64,000 nt of DNA from assembly GCA_031002005.1 (NCBI GenBank), contig CM061921.1, positions 146,849,283-146,913,282 on the forward strand, read 5' to 3'. Below are positions 45,901 through 50,516 of this stretch, in pieces; position 1 is the first letter of the stretch; each line of letters begins with the position of its first letter. Under the pieces are notes generated by a model. That model ran no database searches. It saw nothing but the letters and a program-made list of their open reading frames with translations, and was not told the origin of the DNA. Both the position numbers and the translations under genes were made by a program. This stretch comes from Vandiemenella viatica. Lineage: Eukaryota > Arthropoda > Insecta > Orthoptera > Morabidae.

Positions 45901-47743
45901 AAATAAACAAAGGAGGAAACATGGGGTGGGGGGTGGAAGTGCCGGGGGTGGGGGGATAAGGTTAGAAGTGGAACAAGATAATCTCTGTTTAGAAATTGTT
46001 ATTAAAAACATTATTTTAAAAAATACAAAATTAATTATTTATAATATTACTTTCATTTGGATCATTAATACTTTAAGTTCAAGCACAAGAGATTTTATTC
46101 AAATTGTACGCAGTGAACCCTTAGGGTGAAACAACACATGTCAAGTTCGTATGTGGCCATATCAGGTCAATCTGTCACAACATTTGACCCTTGACCGTAT
46201 ACAAACAAACAAACAAAAAATGGTCACAGGCTTACACTAGTTATACATACTACAAAGTTACATAATGTCTTTTGACATTGCTTTGTAGACAGTACTTAAT
46301 GTAATATAAAAAATTAAACTAAAATAGCCTATCATTCGACAAGGTGTTAATATATTACATAGATGTGGTGTTCGTCCGTTACACAGAAAAATGTTTCTTT
46401 TATGTAAACTTTTCACTTAACAAGGTTATTTTAATTACCACTACTGATTACTGTGATATGTTGTGTTTTTTACTTGACCAAGCTTTAAGATTCAGATAAA
46501 AGTATATCCCATATGTAGTGAAAGAACAGCCCACCCTGTGGGGAAAAGATTCTATACTTGTAGAAATCACTCTGATTTTGTAATTTTCCCATATTGGGTT
46601 CTCCAAAATGTAGTTGAAACAGTTGCCCATTATGTGGTGTAATGAATGTATGTTAATTTTTTTTTCAGGTGGGAAATAGATAGTAATTATTGTTCAAAAG
46701 TGATGTCAGTTCGTTTCTACAATCCAAAAAGAAGCACAAGAATTCTTGATCTGATTGATGCTGCTATTTTTGATTTCTTGATTGACAATGGGGACAGACA
46801 TCATTATGAGGTTTTTGAGAATATTTCAAACTCAATGGTACTTCTACTTGATAATGGGAAAAGGTAAGCTGTTCAGTTTTTATAATTATTTTTACACAAA
46901 TTACTTTAGTCTTAGAGATTATATTTCTCTTTTTCAGTTTTGGCCATCCAAAGAAGGATCATTTGGACATCTTGGCTCCTCTTTACCAGTGTTGCATGTA
47001 AGGAAATTATAAAGCTTCATTCATACAATGTCCAATAGTATTGTTGTATGGATAAGTCTCAGTTGCTCATAGCTTATAGCAGAATAAAGTGAATATAATG
47101 TAAGTTATCGCCTTATTTTAGATCAAAAATCTCTTTCATACTTCTGCTATGTTTCCTCCTGCTCTATCACATGAACCTCCTTTCCACCCTCTTGTGCATA
47201 ACAACACAATGGCCCCTCTTGCACATCAAATTAGACCAAAGTATCCCTAATATAGTCTTCTCGGGTGACTATCCAGCTAGTCACCCGAGAAGACTATATT
47301 AATTCTCAATGCCGAGAGAAACTTCGATCTCAAAGTATCCATGTTAACACCTGCCTTCTACCCCCCCAACCCATTAAGCTACCAAACATCCTACCACACT
47401 CCTCGTATACTTCAATCTACTAAATACAATATCCTCCACCATGTCACATCTATCTCTAACCTCAAATCTGTTAATATACTGAGCAGTGAATTTTGAAGTA
47501 CAGTAATATTTATTGTGTTTTAGAATTCGGCAGTCTACCTGGAACCGACTTAAAGTTTTTTCAGGAGGAGCTCTTAGTGTGTCAATGGAACAGTTGTTGA
47601 GTCAGAGTAACATAGCCCCCGTCCTGACATCATCACACCTACATGCCCTAGATCGACGGCTGCTGACTGTGTTTGCTGCTGTAGAAATGTGCTTTAGTCA
47701 TCTAGGTGAAGAGAGAGTTTTATGGAAGGATTCTGTTAGATGA
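12742..47743 (+). CDS. FAM20B: FAM20B-like glycosaminoglycan xylosylkinase (seven coding exons in the window; 5' end missing)
   Basis: Joined exons 12742-12996, 15338-15507, 28282-28478, 40764-40935, 46669-46863, 46938-46997 and 47524-47743 give 1269 nt, 422 residues plus TGA, with matching phases and GT-AG introns throughout. Domain landmarks by residue: AWDIADKWV about 79-87, [11 protein letters not shown] about 115-125, VFKP with the ATP-binding Lys139, [11 protein letters not shown] in the next exon, [12 protein letters not shown] with Cys212/217/220, [13 protein letters not shown] with catalytic Asp307, LLLDNGKSFG with metal-binding Asp326, LAPLYQCC and STWNRL. FAM20B phosphorylates xylose in the proteoglycan linker tetrasaccharide in the Golgi, and FAM20C is the related secretory protein kinase. 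Overall similarity favours FAM20B, but substrate is inferred. The signal-anchor exon is not found. Nearly all of the 35-kb span is intron filled with mobile DNA. Confidence 0.93.
13390..13600 (+). mobile_element. Decayed CR1-like LINE 3' end
   Basis: Encodes a worn [16 protein letters not shown] segment, comparable to [17 protein letters not shown] at the end of ORF2 in the 7.3-12.5 kb LINE. It is followed by a CTGATCTAGAGTTTCAAGG segment that corresponds to its 3' UTR. Heavily diverged. Confidence 0.6.
14025..14898. mobile_element. MULE-like non-autonomous DNA transposon with 9-bp target duplication
   Basis: Terminal inverted repeats of roughly 75 bp or more begin GGTAATATCTAGATTGGGA on the left and complement TAGATATTACC on the right. 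Both contain CCGCCTC(A/G)CGATGTAAAC and (T/A)GGATGGAGAG-like blocks. It is flanked by the perfect 9-bp direct repeat TGGGGAAAA at 14016-14024 and 14899-14907. Long TIRs and a 9-bp duplication are the Mutator pattern. Inside are repeated CAGCCTGGAC(C/T)A-ATGAAA(T/C)GTAAC blocks in direct and inverted order. There is no transposase frame. Confidence 0.85.
15338..15507 (+). CDS. FAM20B: FAM20B-like exon E2
   Basis: Acceptor CCATGTGCAG, donor GTAGGT after 15507, phase 0 in and 2 out. Encodes [16 protein letters not shown], then [18 protein letters not shown], then AVFKPQW. These are the start of the kinase N-lobe, the glycine-rich-loop equivalent and the ATP-binding lysine of FAM20 kinases. Read past the donor, the frame hits an immediate stop. 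The donor four bases earlier gives TGG-TAT-TCG (W-Y-S) across the next junction. Confidence 0.93.
15508..16469 (+). other. Start of 12.8-kb intron 2, unassigned
   Basis: AT-rich intronic DNA with no recognised repeat. The whole intron runs 15508-28281. Confidence 0.6.
16470..16665 (+). mobile_element. SINE (family A), diverged
   Basis: Shares CATCTGGATTTCTGTTTTCC, a GGTATCCCAAAATCA-TCCAG block, a ATGCTGGGA block and a final TGACCTCAATGTTGACAAGG with the copies at 26615, 29640, 33920 and 35540. The head is worn. Confidence 0.7.
16666..17550 (+). other. Unassigned intronic stretch
   Basis: AT-rich. Nothing recognised on either strand. Confidence 0.5.
17551..17725 (-). repeat. Left inverted arm of the Penelope-like element
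   Basis: The complement of 19946-20126 with few differences. On the minus strand it reads CTGATGAA-GAGC-TAA-GCTC-GAAAATTTGTATTA, with a perfect 4-bp stem GAGC/GCTC and an AAT/ATT stem around TTGT. It then runs through GTGTGTTTTTTCG to the family terminus CATCTTTGGTAAGC. Confidence 0.9.
17742..18568 (+). pseudogene. Penelope-like RT C-terminus and GIY-YIG endonuclease, copy 1
   Basis: Open from about 17742 to the stop at 18568 with no true start. The first part ([16 protein letters not shown]) matches the end of the Penelope RT (typically IPYSQALRLRRICS). Next come [31 protein letters not shown] and the cysteine motif CNRPRCKLC, found ahead of the endonuclease in Neptune-clade elements. The GIY-YIG-type domain follows: [20 protein letters not shown], then NGHRQS and ELRRWE. 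The endonuclease cuts target DNA for retrotransposition. The frame is open, but the element lacks the catalytic RT. Confidence 0.88.
17921..19820 (+). repeat. Tandem duplication, about 950-bp units
   Basis: Unit 1 (17921-18877) and unit 2 (18878-19820) are nearly identical. Each runs from ACCAACCAAAGCCCAG to GTGACCTTATGACC and covers the endonuclease frame plus its 3' untranslated region. Unit 2 is about 14 bp shorter, mostly in a C-run. The units differ by a few substitutions, so the duplication is fairly recent or homogenised. Confidence 0.95.
18851..19549 (+). pseudogene. Penelope-like GIY-YIG endonuclease, copy 2
   Basis: The second tandem copy repeats copy 1 from [13 protein letters not shown] through [16 protein letters not shown] and QPPGLNLR. 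It then reads on to 19549 because the copy-1 stop codon TAG is TGG here. It differs at few residues (for example YING for YITG). The upstream RT portion is replaced by the 3' untranslated region of copy 1. Confidence 0.88.
19946..20126 (+). repeat. Right arm of the Penelope-like element
   Basis: Direct-orientation partner of the left arm. It contains CCTGATGAAGAGCTAAGCTT, then GAAAATTTGTATTATG, and ends at CATCTTTGGTAAGCGG plus GCCTAAT. The stem II equivalent carries one change (GCTT for GCTC) relative to the left arm. Confidence 0.88.
20127..20659 (+). other. Unassigned intronic stretch
   Basis: Nothing recognised apart from an AATAATAATAAT tract near 20160. Confidence 0.5.
20660..20850 (-). 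mobile_element. SINE (family B), tRNA-derived, diverged
   Basis: On the minus strand: GACTGGAGACTGAAAGGTCC, then CTGGTCCAAATCC (worn B box), then GTCACTCAGCAGGGATTTTC and an AACCTTCACCTCTGGCAC-like body. The order matches the tRNA-like heads at 61.4-62.2 kb. Confidence 0.65.
20905..21115 (-). mobile_element. SINE (family A), diverged
   Basis: Complement of the family A body: a TGACCTC-type end (20930-20945 on the other strand), GGGGGAAACCCTGGAAAACC, and a GATTCAAACCC B-box complement near 21070. It abuts the Penelope fragment at 21116. Confidence 0.65.
21116..21930 (-). pseudogene. Penelope-like element remnant (RT end, Cys motif)
   Basis: On the minus strand, broken frames read [12 protein letters not shown], then SIDDIFMI (the RT catalytic YxDD block, with both Asp kept), then [20 protein letters not shown] (the following RT block), [34 protein letters not shown] and CNKPCCKTC. 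These align in order with the better-preserved element at 17.7-19.5 kb but are far more diverged. Frames shift several times and the GIY-YIG part is lost. Confidence 0.82.
21931..22467 (+). repeat. Poly(A)-ending stretch, possibly retroposed
   Basis: A 43-bp pure poly(A) run at 22425-22467 follows an AATAAA at 22392-22397, in the order expected of a retroposed transcript. The upstream sequence has no recognised coding motif, and I found no target duplication. Identity unknown. Confidence 0.4.
22952..23200 (+). pseudogene. BED zinc-finger fragment
   Basis: 82 codons with a degraded Cys half and a clear [14 protein letters not shown] histidine half. A real BED finger needs CxxC upstream, and here only scattered cysteines remain. 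Probably the N-terminus of a hAT transposase. Confidence 0.55.
23205..24615 (+). mobile_element. LINE reverse transcriptase, decayed (same family as 1-830)
   Basis: Frames encode [91 protein letters not shown] and, after several shifts, a FPRAIWDWN ending. It ends with TTTGTGAATTGCAGAGGGAG, a typical 3' end for this LINE group. Compared with the copy at 1-830 it has lost a few codons after FLDFQKP. Many stops. Confidence 0.85.
24721..25591 (+). other. Unassigned intronic stretch
   Basis: Nothing recognised. The open frame at 25196-25447 has no known motif. Confidence 0.5.
25592..26115 (-). pseudogene. piggyBac-type transposase C-terminus
   Basis: On the minus strand from about 26115: [29 protein letters not shown] (the piggyBac YNK-GGVDLFDQ block with a catalytic Asp), one shift, then [20 protein letters not shown]. 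The end is a cysteine-rich domain with [17 protein letters not shown] and [13 protein letters not shown]. The N-terminus and first catalytic Asp are missing. Inactive. Confidence 0.85.
26116..26614 (+). other. Unassigned intronic stretch
   Basis: Nothing recognised. Confidence 0.5.
26615..27495 (+). mobile_element. SINE (family A) with poly(A)-like tail, split by a LINE
   Basis: GTCATGCTCAGGCCTTGCAT starts the tRNA-related head. The body has TTTTGGTTTTCCACAGTTTC and TTCCTTCCTGTTCC, and the end is TTGACAAGCCAT at 26780-26791. After the inserted LINE the same 12 bases recur at 27428-27439, followed by a long A/AAAAG tail to about 27495. Confidence 0.8.
26792..27427 (-). mobile_element. RTE-like LINE 3' end, 5'-truncated, inserted in a SINE
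   Basis: 636 bp flanked by the perfect 12-bp direct repeat TTGACAAGCCAT. On the minus strand one frame encodes the RT C-terminal region: [45 protein letters not shown] and [18 protein letters not shown]. It ends in a short GATGATGAT-type tail. The motif set is typical of RTE-like arthropod LINEs. The retained frame and perfect duplication indicate a fairly young insertion. Confidence 0.9.
27496..28281 (+). other. Intronic stretch with (CT)n microsatellite
   Basis: Contains a (CT)n tract at about 27893-27926. Otherwise nothing recognised up to the acceptor of E3. Confidence 0.7.
28282..28478 (+). CDS. FAM20B: FAM20B-like exon E3
   Basis: Acceptor TTAACTCTGCAG, donor GTAACT after 28478, phase 2 in and 1 out. 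Encodes [20 protein letters not shown], then [20 protein letters not shown], then [20 protein letters not shown]. This is the FAM20 segment with the conserved RHNAEVAAF helix, whose Glu serves the role of the helix-C acid in the kinase, and the P-AVGR-VNLR strand. Confidence 0.95.
28479..28604 (+). other. Start of 12.3-kb intron 3
   Basis: The intron runs 28479-40763, GT...AG, and is filled mostly with the mobile elements listed below. Confidence 0.9.
28605..29540 (-). mobile_element. RTE-like LINE fragment, second copy
   Basis: On the minus strand from 29540: [20 protein letters not shown], then FAHDLMIW (catalytic FADD worn to FAHD), [44 protein letters not shown] and [12 protein letters not shown]. 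Same family and orientation as 26792-27427 but longer and with more breaks. Together the two copies bracket exon E3 at about 0.1 and 0.9 kb. Confidence 0.85.
29640..29840 (+). mobile_element. SINE (family A) with poly(A) tail
   Basis: Contains TTTTCTATGGTTTCCTGAAA, TACTCCAGGTGAATGCCAAG, TTGTTCCTTCAAATGG and ends CCTAATCCGATCAAGC followed by about 22 A. No clear target duplication. Confidence 0.75.
29841..30429 (+). other. Unassigned intronic stretch
   Basis: Nothing recognised. Confidence 0.5.
30430..30960 (-). mobile_element. CR1-like LINE 3' end
   Basis: On the minus strand a frame from 30887 to 30630 reads [47 protein letters not shown] and RKDLP, matching the end of ORF2 of the 7.3-12.5 kb LINE. 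It is followed by the same 3' UTR (complement of GGATGGCCGG, GGAAAACCCAGATCAGG) down to about 30430. Truncated at the 5' side. Confidence 0.88.
31095..31465 (+). pseudogene. Tc1/mariner-type transposase N-terminal remnant
   Basis: Broken frames encode [16 protein letters not shown], an ILETGCV segment, and [29 protein letters not shown], the paired helix-turn-helix part of a DD41D-like transposase. Its catalytic part follows at 33095 after an interruption of about 1.6 kb. Confidence 0.7.
31466..33094. other. Unassigned insertion splitting a transposase remnant
   Basis: Separates two halves of one mariner-type gene, so it is probably a later insertion of unknown type. No coding motif or clear terminal repeat found. 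AT-rich from about 32230 onward. Confidence 0.45.
33095..33810 (+). pseudogene. Tc1/mariner-type transposase catalytic remnant
   Basis: [14 protein letters not shown] (first catalytic Asp), then a worn centre, [10 protein letters not shown] (second Asp), [20 protein letters not shown], and [10 protein letters not shown] where PLDF is expected, so the third Asp is lost. The spacing between GAP and PL(D)F fits the DD41D type also seen at 50.5-51.9 kb. Stops and shifts throughout. Confidence 0.75.
33920..34125 (+). mobile_element. SINE (family A)
   Basis: Well-preserved example. It has a tRNA-like head (GAGCAGTAATGCTCGGGCAT), the worn B-box GTTTCAAGTCCC, then CATCCAGGTTTTGGTTTTC, GATGGTTTCTTCAAAATG, TTCCTTCCTGTTCC and a TGACTCTAAAGGTGCCGATG ending. 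Confidence 0.75.
34126..35539 (+). other. Unassigned intronic stretch
   Basis: AT-rich with a short A-run near 34456. No recognised coding or repeat signal. Confidence 0.5.
35540..35765 (+). mobile_element. SINE (family A)
   Basis: GATTGATAACACTCGGTCAT head, GGCTCCAATCTCCATC (worn B box), GGTTTCCCAAAATCACTCCA, AATGCCAGGATGGTTCCTTC and CCAATGACCTTGACAAG. Ends in an A-rich stretch near 35760. Confidence 0.78.
35766..36389 (+). other. Unassigned intronic stretch
   Basis: Contains a short direct duplication, AAATTCTAGCAAGATTA, at about 35870-35907. Otherwise nothing recognised. Confidence 0.5.
36390..37641 (+). mobile_element. Helentron-type (HINE) element with minisatellite array
   Basis: At least seven tandem units carry TTCGACCCTTAAAGGGC or close variants at 36511, 36680, 36845, 37012, 37179, 37317 and 37441 (spacing 169, 165, 167, 167, 138 and 124 bp). 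The array is followed by TTTTCGCAGGGTCGTCTAGT, which matches the 3' end of animal Helentrons and their non-autonomous derivatives (subterminal hairpin, CTAGT end, insertion next to T). No coding capacity. The 5' end is not precisely placed. Confidence 0.75.
37642..38353 (+). other. Unassigned intronic stretch
   Basis: No recognised repeat or coding motif. Confidence 0.5.
38354..39055 (-). pseudogene. LINE C-terminal fragment (R1/I/jockey-type) with Cys motif
   Basis: A 209-codon frame on the minus strand reads [20 protein letters not shown], then [15 protein letters not shown] and [17 protein letters not shown]. The WQ-WD-S-GR-LY and GHG...CxCG...H...C pattern is the region after the RT/RNase H of R1, I and jockey-group LINEs. 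RT itself is absent. The frame is open, suggesting moderate age. Confidence 0.8.
39056..39269 (+). other. Unassigned intronic stretch
   Basis: Nothing recognised. Confidence 0.5.
39270..39345 (+). mobile_element. CR1-like LINE extreme 3' end
   Basis: CCACCCACTTTTAGTGAATT, then GCGGAGTAATAATAACAG, matches the last bases of the 7.3-12.5 kb LINE (CACACTTTAGTGAATCACAG, AGTAATAATAATAAC). Strong 5' truncation. Confidence 0.65.
39346..40763 (+). other. Unassigned intronic stretch
   Basis: AT-rich. Nothing recognised up to the acceptor of E4. Confidence 0.5.
40764..40935 (+). CDS. FAM20B: FAM20B-like exon E4
   Basis: Acceptor ATGAACTTGCAG, donor GTAAGC after 40935, phase 1 in and 2 out. Encodes [20 protein letters not shown], then [20 protein letters not shown], then [16 protein letters not shown]. 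The three cysteines of TCxYGxCYYC plus the following Cys are the family disulfide cluster, and the EGS/EGA-LWLP and HPW-RTY motifs are diagnostic of FAM20B-like proteins. NNT is a candidate N-glycosylation site. Confidence 0.95.
40936..42791 (+). other. Start of 5.7-kb intron 4, unassigned
   Basis: Intron 40936-46668. This part shows no recognised repeat. Small open frames on the minus strand near 41.0-41.6 kb have no known motif. Confidence 0.55.
42800..43105. mobile_element. Non-autonomous hAT MITE with 8-bp target duplication
   Basis: 306 bp with ends CAGGGGTGGCCAACCC and its near-complement GGTTGGACACCCCTG. It is flanked by perfect 8-bp repeats GTTTAGTA at 42792-42799 and 43106-43113. 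GCGGGCCACATTGGAAG and GTGGGCCGCAT blocks lie just inside the left end, and AAGGCCGCGGG lies near the right. No coding capacity. Confidence 0.95.
43114..43778 (+). other. Unassigned intronic stretch
   Basis: Nothing recognised. Confidence 0.5.
43781..45111 (-). mobile_element. mariner element (DD34D), structurally complete
   Basis: 1331 bp with terminal inverted repeats of about 30 bp: CGAGGCACGTCCAGAAAGTA on the left and the complement of CTTTCTAGACGCACCTCG on the right, each bordered by TA (43779-43780 and 45112-45113), the expected target duplication. It carries one open transposase frame on the minus strand. It lies in an intron antisense to the host gene. Confidence 0.95.
43880..44977 (-). 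CDS. mariner transposase, open frame with a catalytic Asp replaced by His
   Basis: 365 residues from ATG 44977, slightly longer than the roughly 345 usual for mariner. An N-terminal helix-turn-helix region includes [18 protein letters not shown] and [11 protein letters not shown]. The catalytic core follows: [10 protein letters not shown] with the first Asp (174), [10 protein letters not shown] where HDNARPH is expected (His268 in place of the second Asp), and [13 protein letters not shown] with the third Asp (303). The 34-residue spacing between 268 and 303 confirms DD34D. The frame is otherwise unbroken. The enzyme would cut and paste DNA at TA, but loss of the second metal ligand should abolish catalysis. 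The altered codon is at 44174-44176. Confidence 0.93.
   Translation of the reverse strand: MYALLCLFEMLALIENPAACEIRSVIRFLNARKVKPSEIYRQICNVYGPNKMSDLMVRRWVRQFNGGRSDVHDEERSGHPPLVTEELVHAIDDKIQENRRFTISAFAMDFPQISRSLMHEIVTKQLKFRKLCSHWVPKILTEQHKTQRMGSALQFLTRYAESGEEFLRRIVTGDETWVSYDTPESKRQSMEWRHTSSPPKVKPKQIITPRKMMCTVFWDWKGILLIDFLPRGQTIKADAYCETLRKLRRAIQNKRRGLLSKGVVLFHHNARPHTANVMKNLVQGFGWDVFHHPLYSPDLAPSDFHLFLHLKSFLGGHHFTNDDEPKETVSNWLKTQVADFYEEGIQNLMPRYDKCLQNFSSYVEK
45114..45404 (+). other. Unassigned intronic stretch
   Basis: Nothing recognised. Confidence 0.5.
45405..45545 (+). pseudogene. Possible PIF1/Helitron-type helicase scrap
   Basis: A short frame reads [20 protein letters not shown], then VVALDD, resembling the L-LN-EQ-AYD-I segment just before the Walker A motif of PIF1-like helicases carried by Helitrons. 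No Walker motif is present, so the call is weak. Confidence 0.3.
45725..45935 (+). repeat. Single arm of the fold-back / Penelope-LTR family
   Basis: AAGGGAAAGATGACCCATTA, then CTTACCACAGATGAAGGCAG, AAAACACAAAAACG and ATATCTCGGCGAGAAACCTT, ending in TATTCATGTGAGAAGCG. The order matches the arms at 6443, 17551 and 52165, but no inverted partner is seen here. Confidence 0.7.
45936..46668 (+). other. Unassigned intronic stretch
   Basis: Begins with a G-rich purine tract (GGGGTGGGGGGTGGAAG type, about 45922-45958). Otherwise nothing recognised. Confidence 0.5.
46669..46863 (+). CDS. FAM20B: FAM20B-like exon E5, catalytic
   Basis: Acceptor TTTTTTTTTCAG, donor GTAAGC after 46863, phase 2 in and 2 out. 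Encodes [11 protein letters not shown], then [30 protein letters not shown] and [13 protein letters not shown] supplies the catalytic Asp307. DN of LLLDNGKS supplies the metal-binding Asp326, the equivalents of Asp458 and Asp478 in human FAM20C. Both are intact. Confidence 0.97.
46864..46937 (+). other. Intron 5, 74 bp
   Basis: Very short GT...AG intron, in contrast to the multi-kilobase introns 2-4. Confidence 0.95.
46938..46997 (+). CDS. FAM20B: FAM20B-like exon E6
   Basis: 60 nt with acceptor TCTTTTTCAG and donor GTAAGG, phase 2 in and 2 out. Encodes [20 protein letters not shown], including the end of the DNGKSFG motif and the conserved [10 protein letters not shown] segment with paired cysteines. 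Confidence 0.96.
46998..47523 (+). other. Intron 6, 526 bp
   Basis: GT...AG. It contains the perfect 24-bp hairpin at 47248-47301 in otherwise pyrimidine-rich sequence with several CACC/CCTCC stretches. Confidence 0.95.
47248..47301. repeat. Perfect 24-bp inverted repeat, 6-nt loop
   Basis: Arms 47248-47271 and 47278-47301 are exact complements around the loop TCCAGC. The core is GTCTTCTCGGGTGACTA / TAGTCACCCGAGAAGAC. The downstream ATTCTCAATGCCGAGAGAAA has the YCGAGA-like pattern of the Penelope-LTR family, so this may be the centre of an old fold-back copy. Confidence 0.97.
47524..47743 (+). CDS. FAM20B: FAM20B-like exon E7, terminal coding
   Basis: Acceptor ATTGTGTTTTAG, phase 2 in, stop TGA at 47741-47743. 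Encodes [20 protein letters not shown], then [40 protein letters not shown] and a short tail. STWNRL, PVL-HL-A-DRRLL and the late Cys match the FAM20B C-terminus. Confidence 0.96.
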
Positions 47744-48300
47744 AATTTTTTTCTTTTTGACAAATATACCAGTTCCTGTGCAGGAATATAACTATCCAAA
47801 AATTACATATAACTATTTACAGTTATGAGTATTTACTGGAGTGCTAGAAAAATAAAATAACTATTTTCCTTTATCATTGTAGCCAAATGTTGGGAAAACC
47901 TTGAAATGTGTAACAATAAGAAATGGGCATGGATGTTTGCATCCTGTATGCTTTCAGTGAGATAGCTCTTTTTAATATTTGAATAAAGAGACATCATCTT
48001 TTTTTTATGGAGTAAGTAAATCTTAAAATCATTGTTTATGATTTGTCACATTGTTACAGCATATTATGAAAACTTTGGTGTCCACAAATTGTCTTAATTT
48101 ATTAAATTGCTATAGTGATATAAGCAGCTGGATCTTATTATATGTGAAAATGAAAGTTATACTGAATTATCAGAGTTGTAATAACCATCAAAAAAATAAA
48201 ATTGTCCTATGTTGGTAACAATGACTTATCACTACTGCAGGGAGAAAAACACACTTTCCCCTCTCTCTGAACCTCAGTCTTGCGAATAAATGAGACTCAT
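47744..48300 (+). other. Probable 3' UTR and downstream sequence of the kinase gene
   Basis: AT-rich sequence after the stop. AATAAA hexamers at 47851-47856 and 47983-47988 are candidate polyadenylation signals. The true transcript end is not determinable here. Confidence 0.55.
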
Positions 48301-48344
48301 GATGAGATCAGATGTGATCACATCGACACCCATCTGATCTCATC
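48301..48344. repeat. Short inverted repeat
   Basis: GATGAGATCAGATG at 48301-48314 is the exact complement of CATCTGATCTCATC at 48331-48344, with a 16-nt spacer. Of unknown origin. Confidence 0.85.
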
Positions 48345-48959
48345 ACAATGTGTATGAATTACTAACAAGTCTATGATTCGCCACTGAAATATTGTTTTAT
48401 AGGTATTCATCACTGCTCTCATGTATGGTAAGTATTGGCTTTGCTTTTCGTATTCTTCCACATGTTCATTACCTTAAAGCACTCTCTCTAAAATTACACC
48501 TCCACTACTCCACCCTGTGCTCTGTTGCCTACTCTGTCATGCATTATATGGTAGGTCCTTAGAAGTAGTAATATGAGTGTTGGTGAGAGGCCTCGTAAGG
48601 TTTGGGGGGAGATCAAGGAAAATGTGTACTTCCTGTCGGAGTAATTCCAAAAAAAGTGTGCTGTCAGACTCGCAGGTAATGAAGGACTCTGATTTATTGA
48701 CAGATGAGAAATCTTGCCATATTCTGACATACAACTGGTGTTAAATGTTTAAATATAAAGCATAATCCCCAAAAGTTATTGGTTTGCCTCTCGAGCTCAC
48801 GGAGTAACTGCAGGTACTGTAACTTGCAAAGTTGTACGAGGTCCGCAAGACTGGCAACCCTGGTCCAACTACTTTCATATCCAATCTCACTCTATTAGAA
48901 TCCCTATACACTCACCTGGTACCGTCTTCCCAAGGTCCATTTGCAGCGCTGAAAGGATT
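48345..48959 (+). other. Unassigned stretch
   Basis: Nothing firmly recognised. It may include the worn 5' part of the Penelope RT remnant that follows. Confidence 0.45.
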
Positions 48960-49400
48960 TTGGCATTTGTGGATCAGCACCTTCAATACTTTTTTTTGAA
49001 CCTCCCCTCAATGATAAAATATACCTCACACCTTGAGAATCTCTACATTTCTCATTCATCTATCACCACGTCTCTATTGATATTAATTTATAAACTAATA
49101 TCACCCACTGTCTTGGCTTCAGTGCCATGGTGCATTTCCTGGAAATGCCTCCCCCTTACTGCCCTGTCAGCACTTAAAATTTCCTTGGCTCACTTAATTC
49201 TTTCAACAAAAAAAAAATCTTCTCTTTCAAATCTTGAGTTTATCACCAGATATGCCACGGATGCCCACATTGCCCCATTCTATGCAAACCTATTCCTGGA
49301 CCGTCTGGAGCTACAATTCATGAACAAAATCTCACTCAATGCTCTTGTGTGGTTGAGATACACAGGTGTGTATGGGAAATGGTTTACCAACATATCCTAG
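48960..49400 (+). pseudogene. Penelope-like reverse-transcriptase remnant
   Basis: The frame ends LEFITRYATDAHIAPFYANL, then FLDRLELQFMNKIS and LVWLRYTGVYGKWF. This corresponds to the Penelope RT block G-MAP-YANLF-D-LE...PL-WLRYIDD, with the catalytic YIDD replaced by YTGV. The upstream part is weaker. It resembles the minus-strand fragment at 21.1-21.9 kb ([12 protein letters not shown]). Confidence 0.75.
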
Positions 49401-50047
49401 AGACCAGACATATCTGCCTGGCCTTATTCTCTAGTATTGCACTTTCTTTCCCTTCTGTACTGCTGGTAAATCAATATGATTTTTTTTTTTTAAATGTTAT
49501 TTGTCTTCCCCTACCATCTGTTCCACCCCTCCTGTAATTATTGCTCTCAAACTGTGGTGTTATTCCCTTAATGCAAATGTTACTGACTTCAGTCACAATT
49601 AACCACCCATACATAGCCCATTCATTTGCCTACTTTGTGGCTACATGTGGCACAGAATATGTTTCGTTGTCCTCATGCATGTTTAAAGTATTATTGAAAA
49701 TATTTATGTTCATCTTGTTTAAGTGTCATTGCAGCCTTTCTGCCTCTAGGTTTGGTAAATCCTGGCCTTAATTTCCCTATTTTAGTTTGTTTTCACAATG
49801 GCTTCAAACATTCTTATATTTACTATACATACAGTCTAAACCATATTTTTGCTAAGACTACAATCTTGATGGTCTGCTTTGTCTAGAGTAGTTTTAAGAT
49901 CAACAGATTTATCAGTTTTAATTCTTATGATATTTGTATACAGTTTAAAAAAATATAAGAAAAATGGAAACTTAAACCCATGACTCACAACATATTGAGA
50001 CAGGATGGCTGTGTTGAACAATATGCATGAAAAAGTTTAACAGTATC
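49401..50047 (+). other. Unassigned stretch
   Basis: Nothing recognised. Confidence 0.5.
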
Positions 50048-50275
50048 TCAGTATAAACATTAATCATGGCAAGGGGACCAGGTACGTATATGCAGAGGTC
50101 TACAGCATGACTCGTGAGTCATGTGGTAGGTCTCAGTGTGTTTACATCTGATTCCCTTGCCACATGTCTCACCTCTAAACATGATTAAGGTTTATACTGA
50201 AATATTTTCCAGTGTGTTCATGTTTATTTGTTCATCGCTGCAGTCCTGCCTTCATCTGTGGTGAGTGGGCTTATT
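50048..50275. repeat. Fold-back element of the Penelope-LTR family
   Basis: TCAGTATAAACATTAATCATG with GGCAAGGG on the left and CCCTTGCC with CATGATTAAGGTTTATACTGA on the right form imperfect inverted arms (50048-50200). The right side continues AATATTTTCC, a GTTTATTTGTTCATCG segment and CTGCCTTCATCTGTGGTGAG, the conserved family terminus. Confidence 0.75.
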
Positions 50276-50514
50276 TTCCAAACCTCCCTTATTTTCACTG
50301 CTTAACAGGATTTTCAGTGTCACTCTTATCACAAGGACTGACAAGCTTGTGCTGTAGCTGTGACATTATTCAAGGTTTACTTGAATTTGTCTTTAAAGTG
50401 ATGTAGATGTATCTGCCTTGATATGGGTGTCCCTGTTGGTGATGATAAACTTTCTCTTGTATGTTGCTGAGGATCATATTATATTTGCTGAAGATGACAG
50501 CAGTGGGGATTGAA
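50276..50514 (+). other. Unassigned stretch
   Basis: Nothing recognised. Confidence 0.5.
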
Positions 50515-50516
50515 TA

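Noticed and set aside
45748..46011. Minus-strand frame with a Pro-rich stretch
   Set aside because: Caused by the G-rich tract and the fold-back arm on the other strand. No conserved content.
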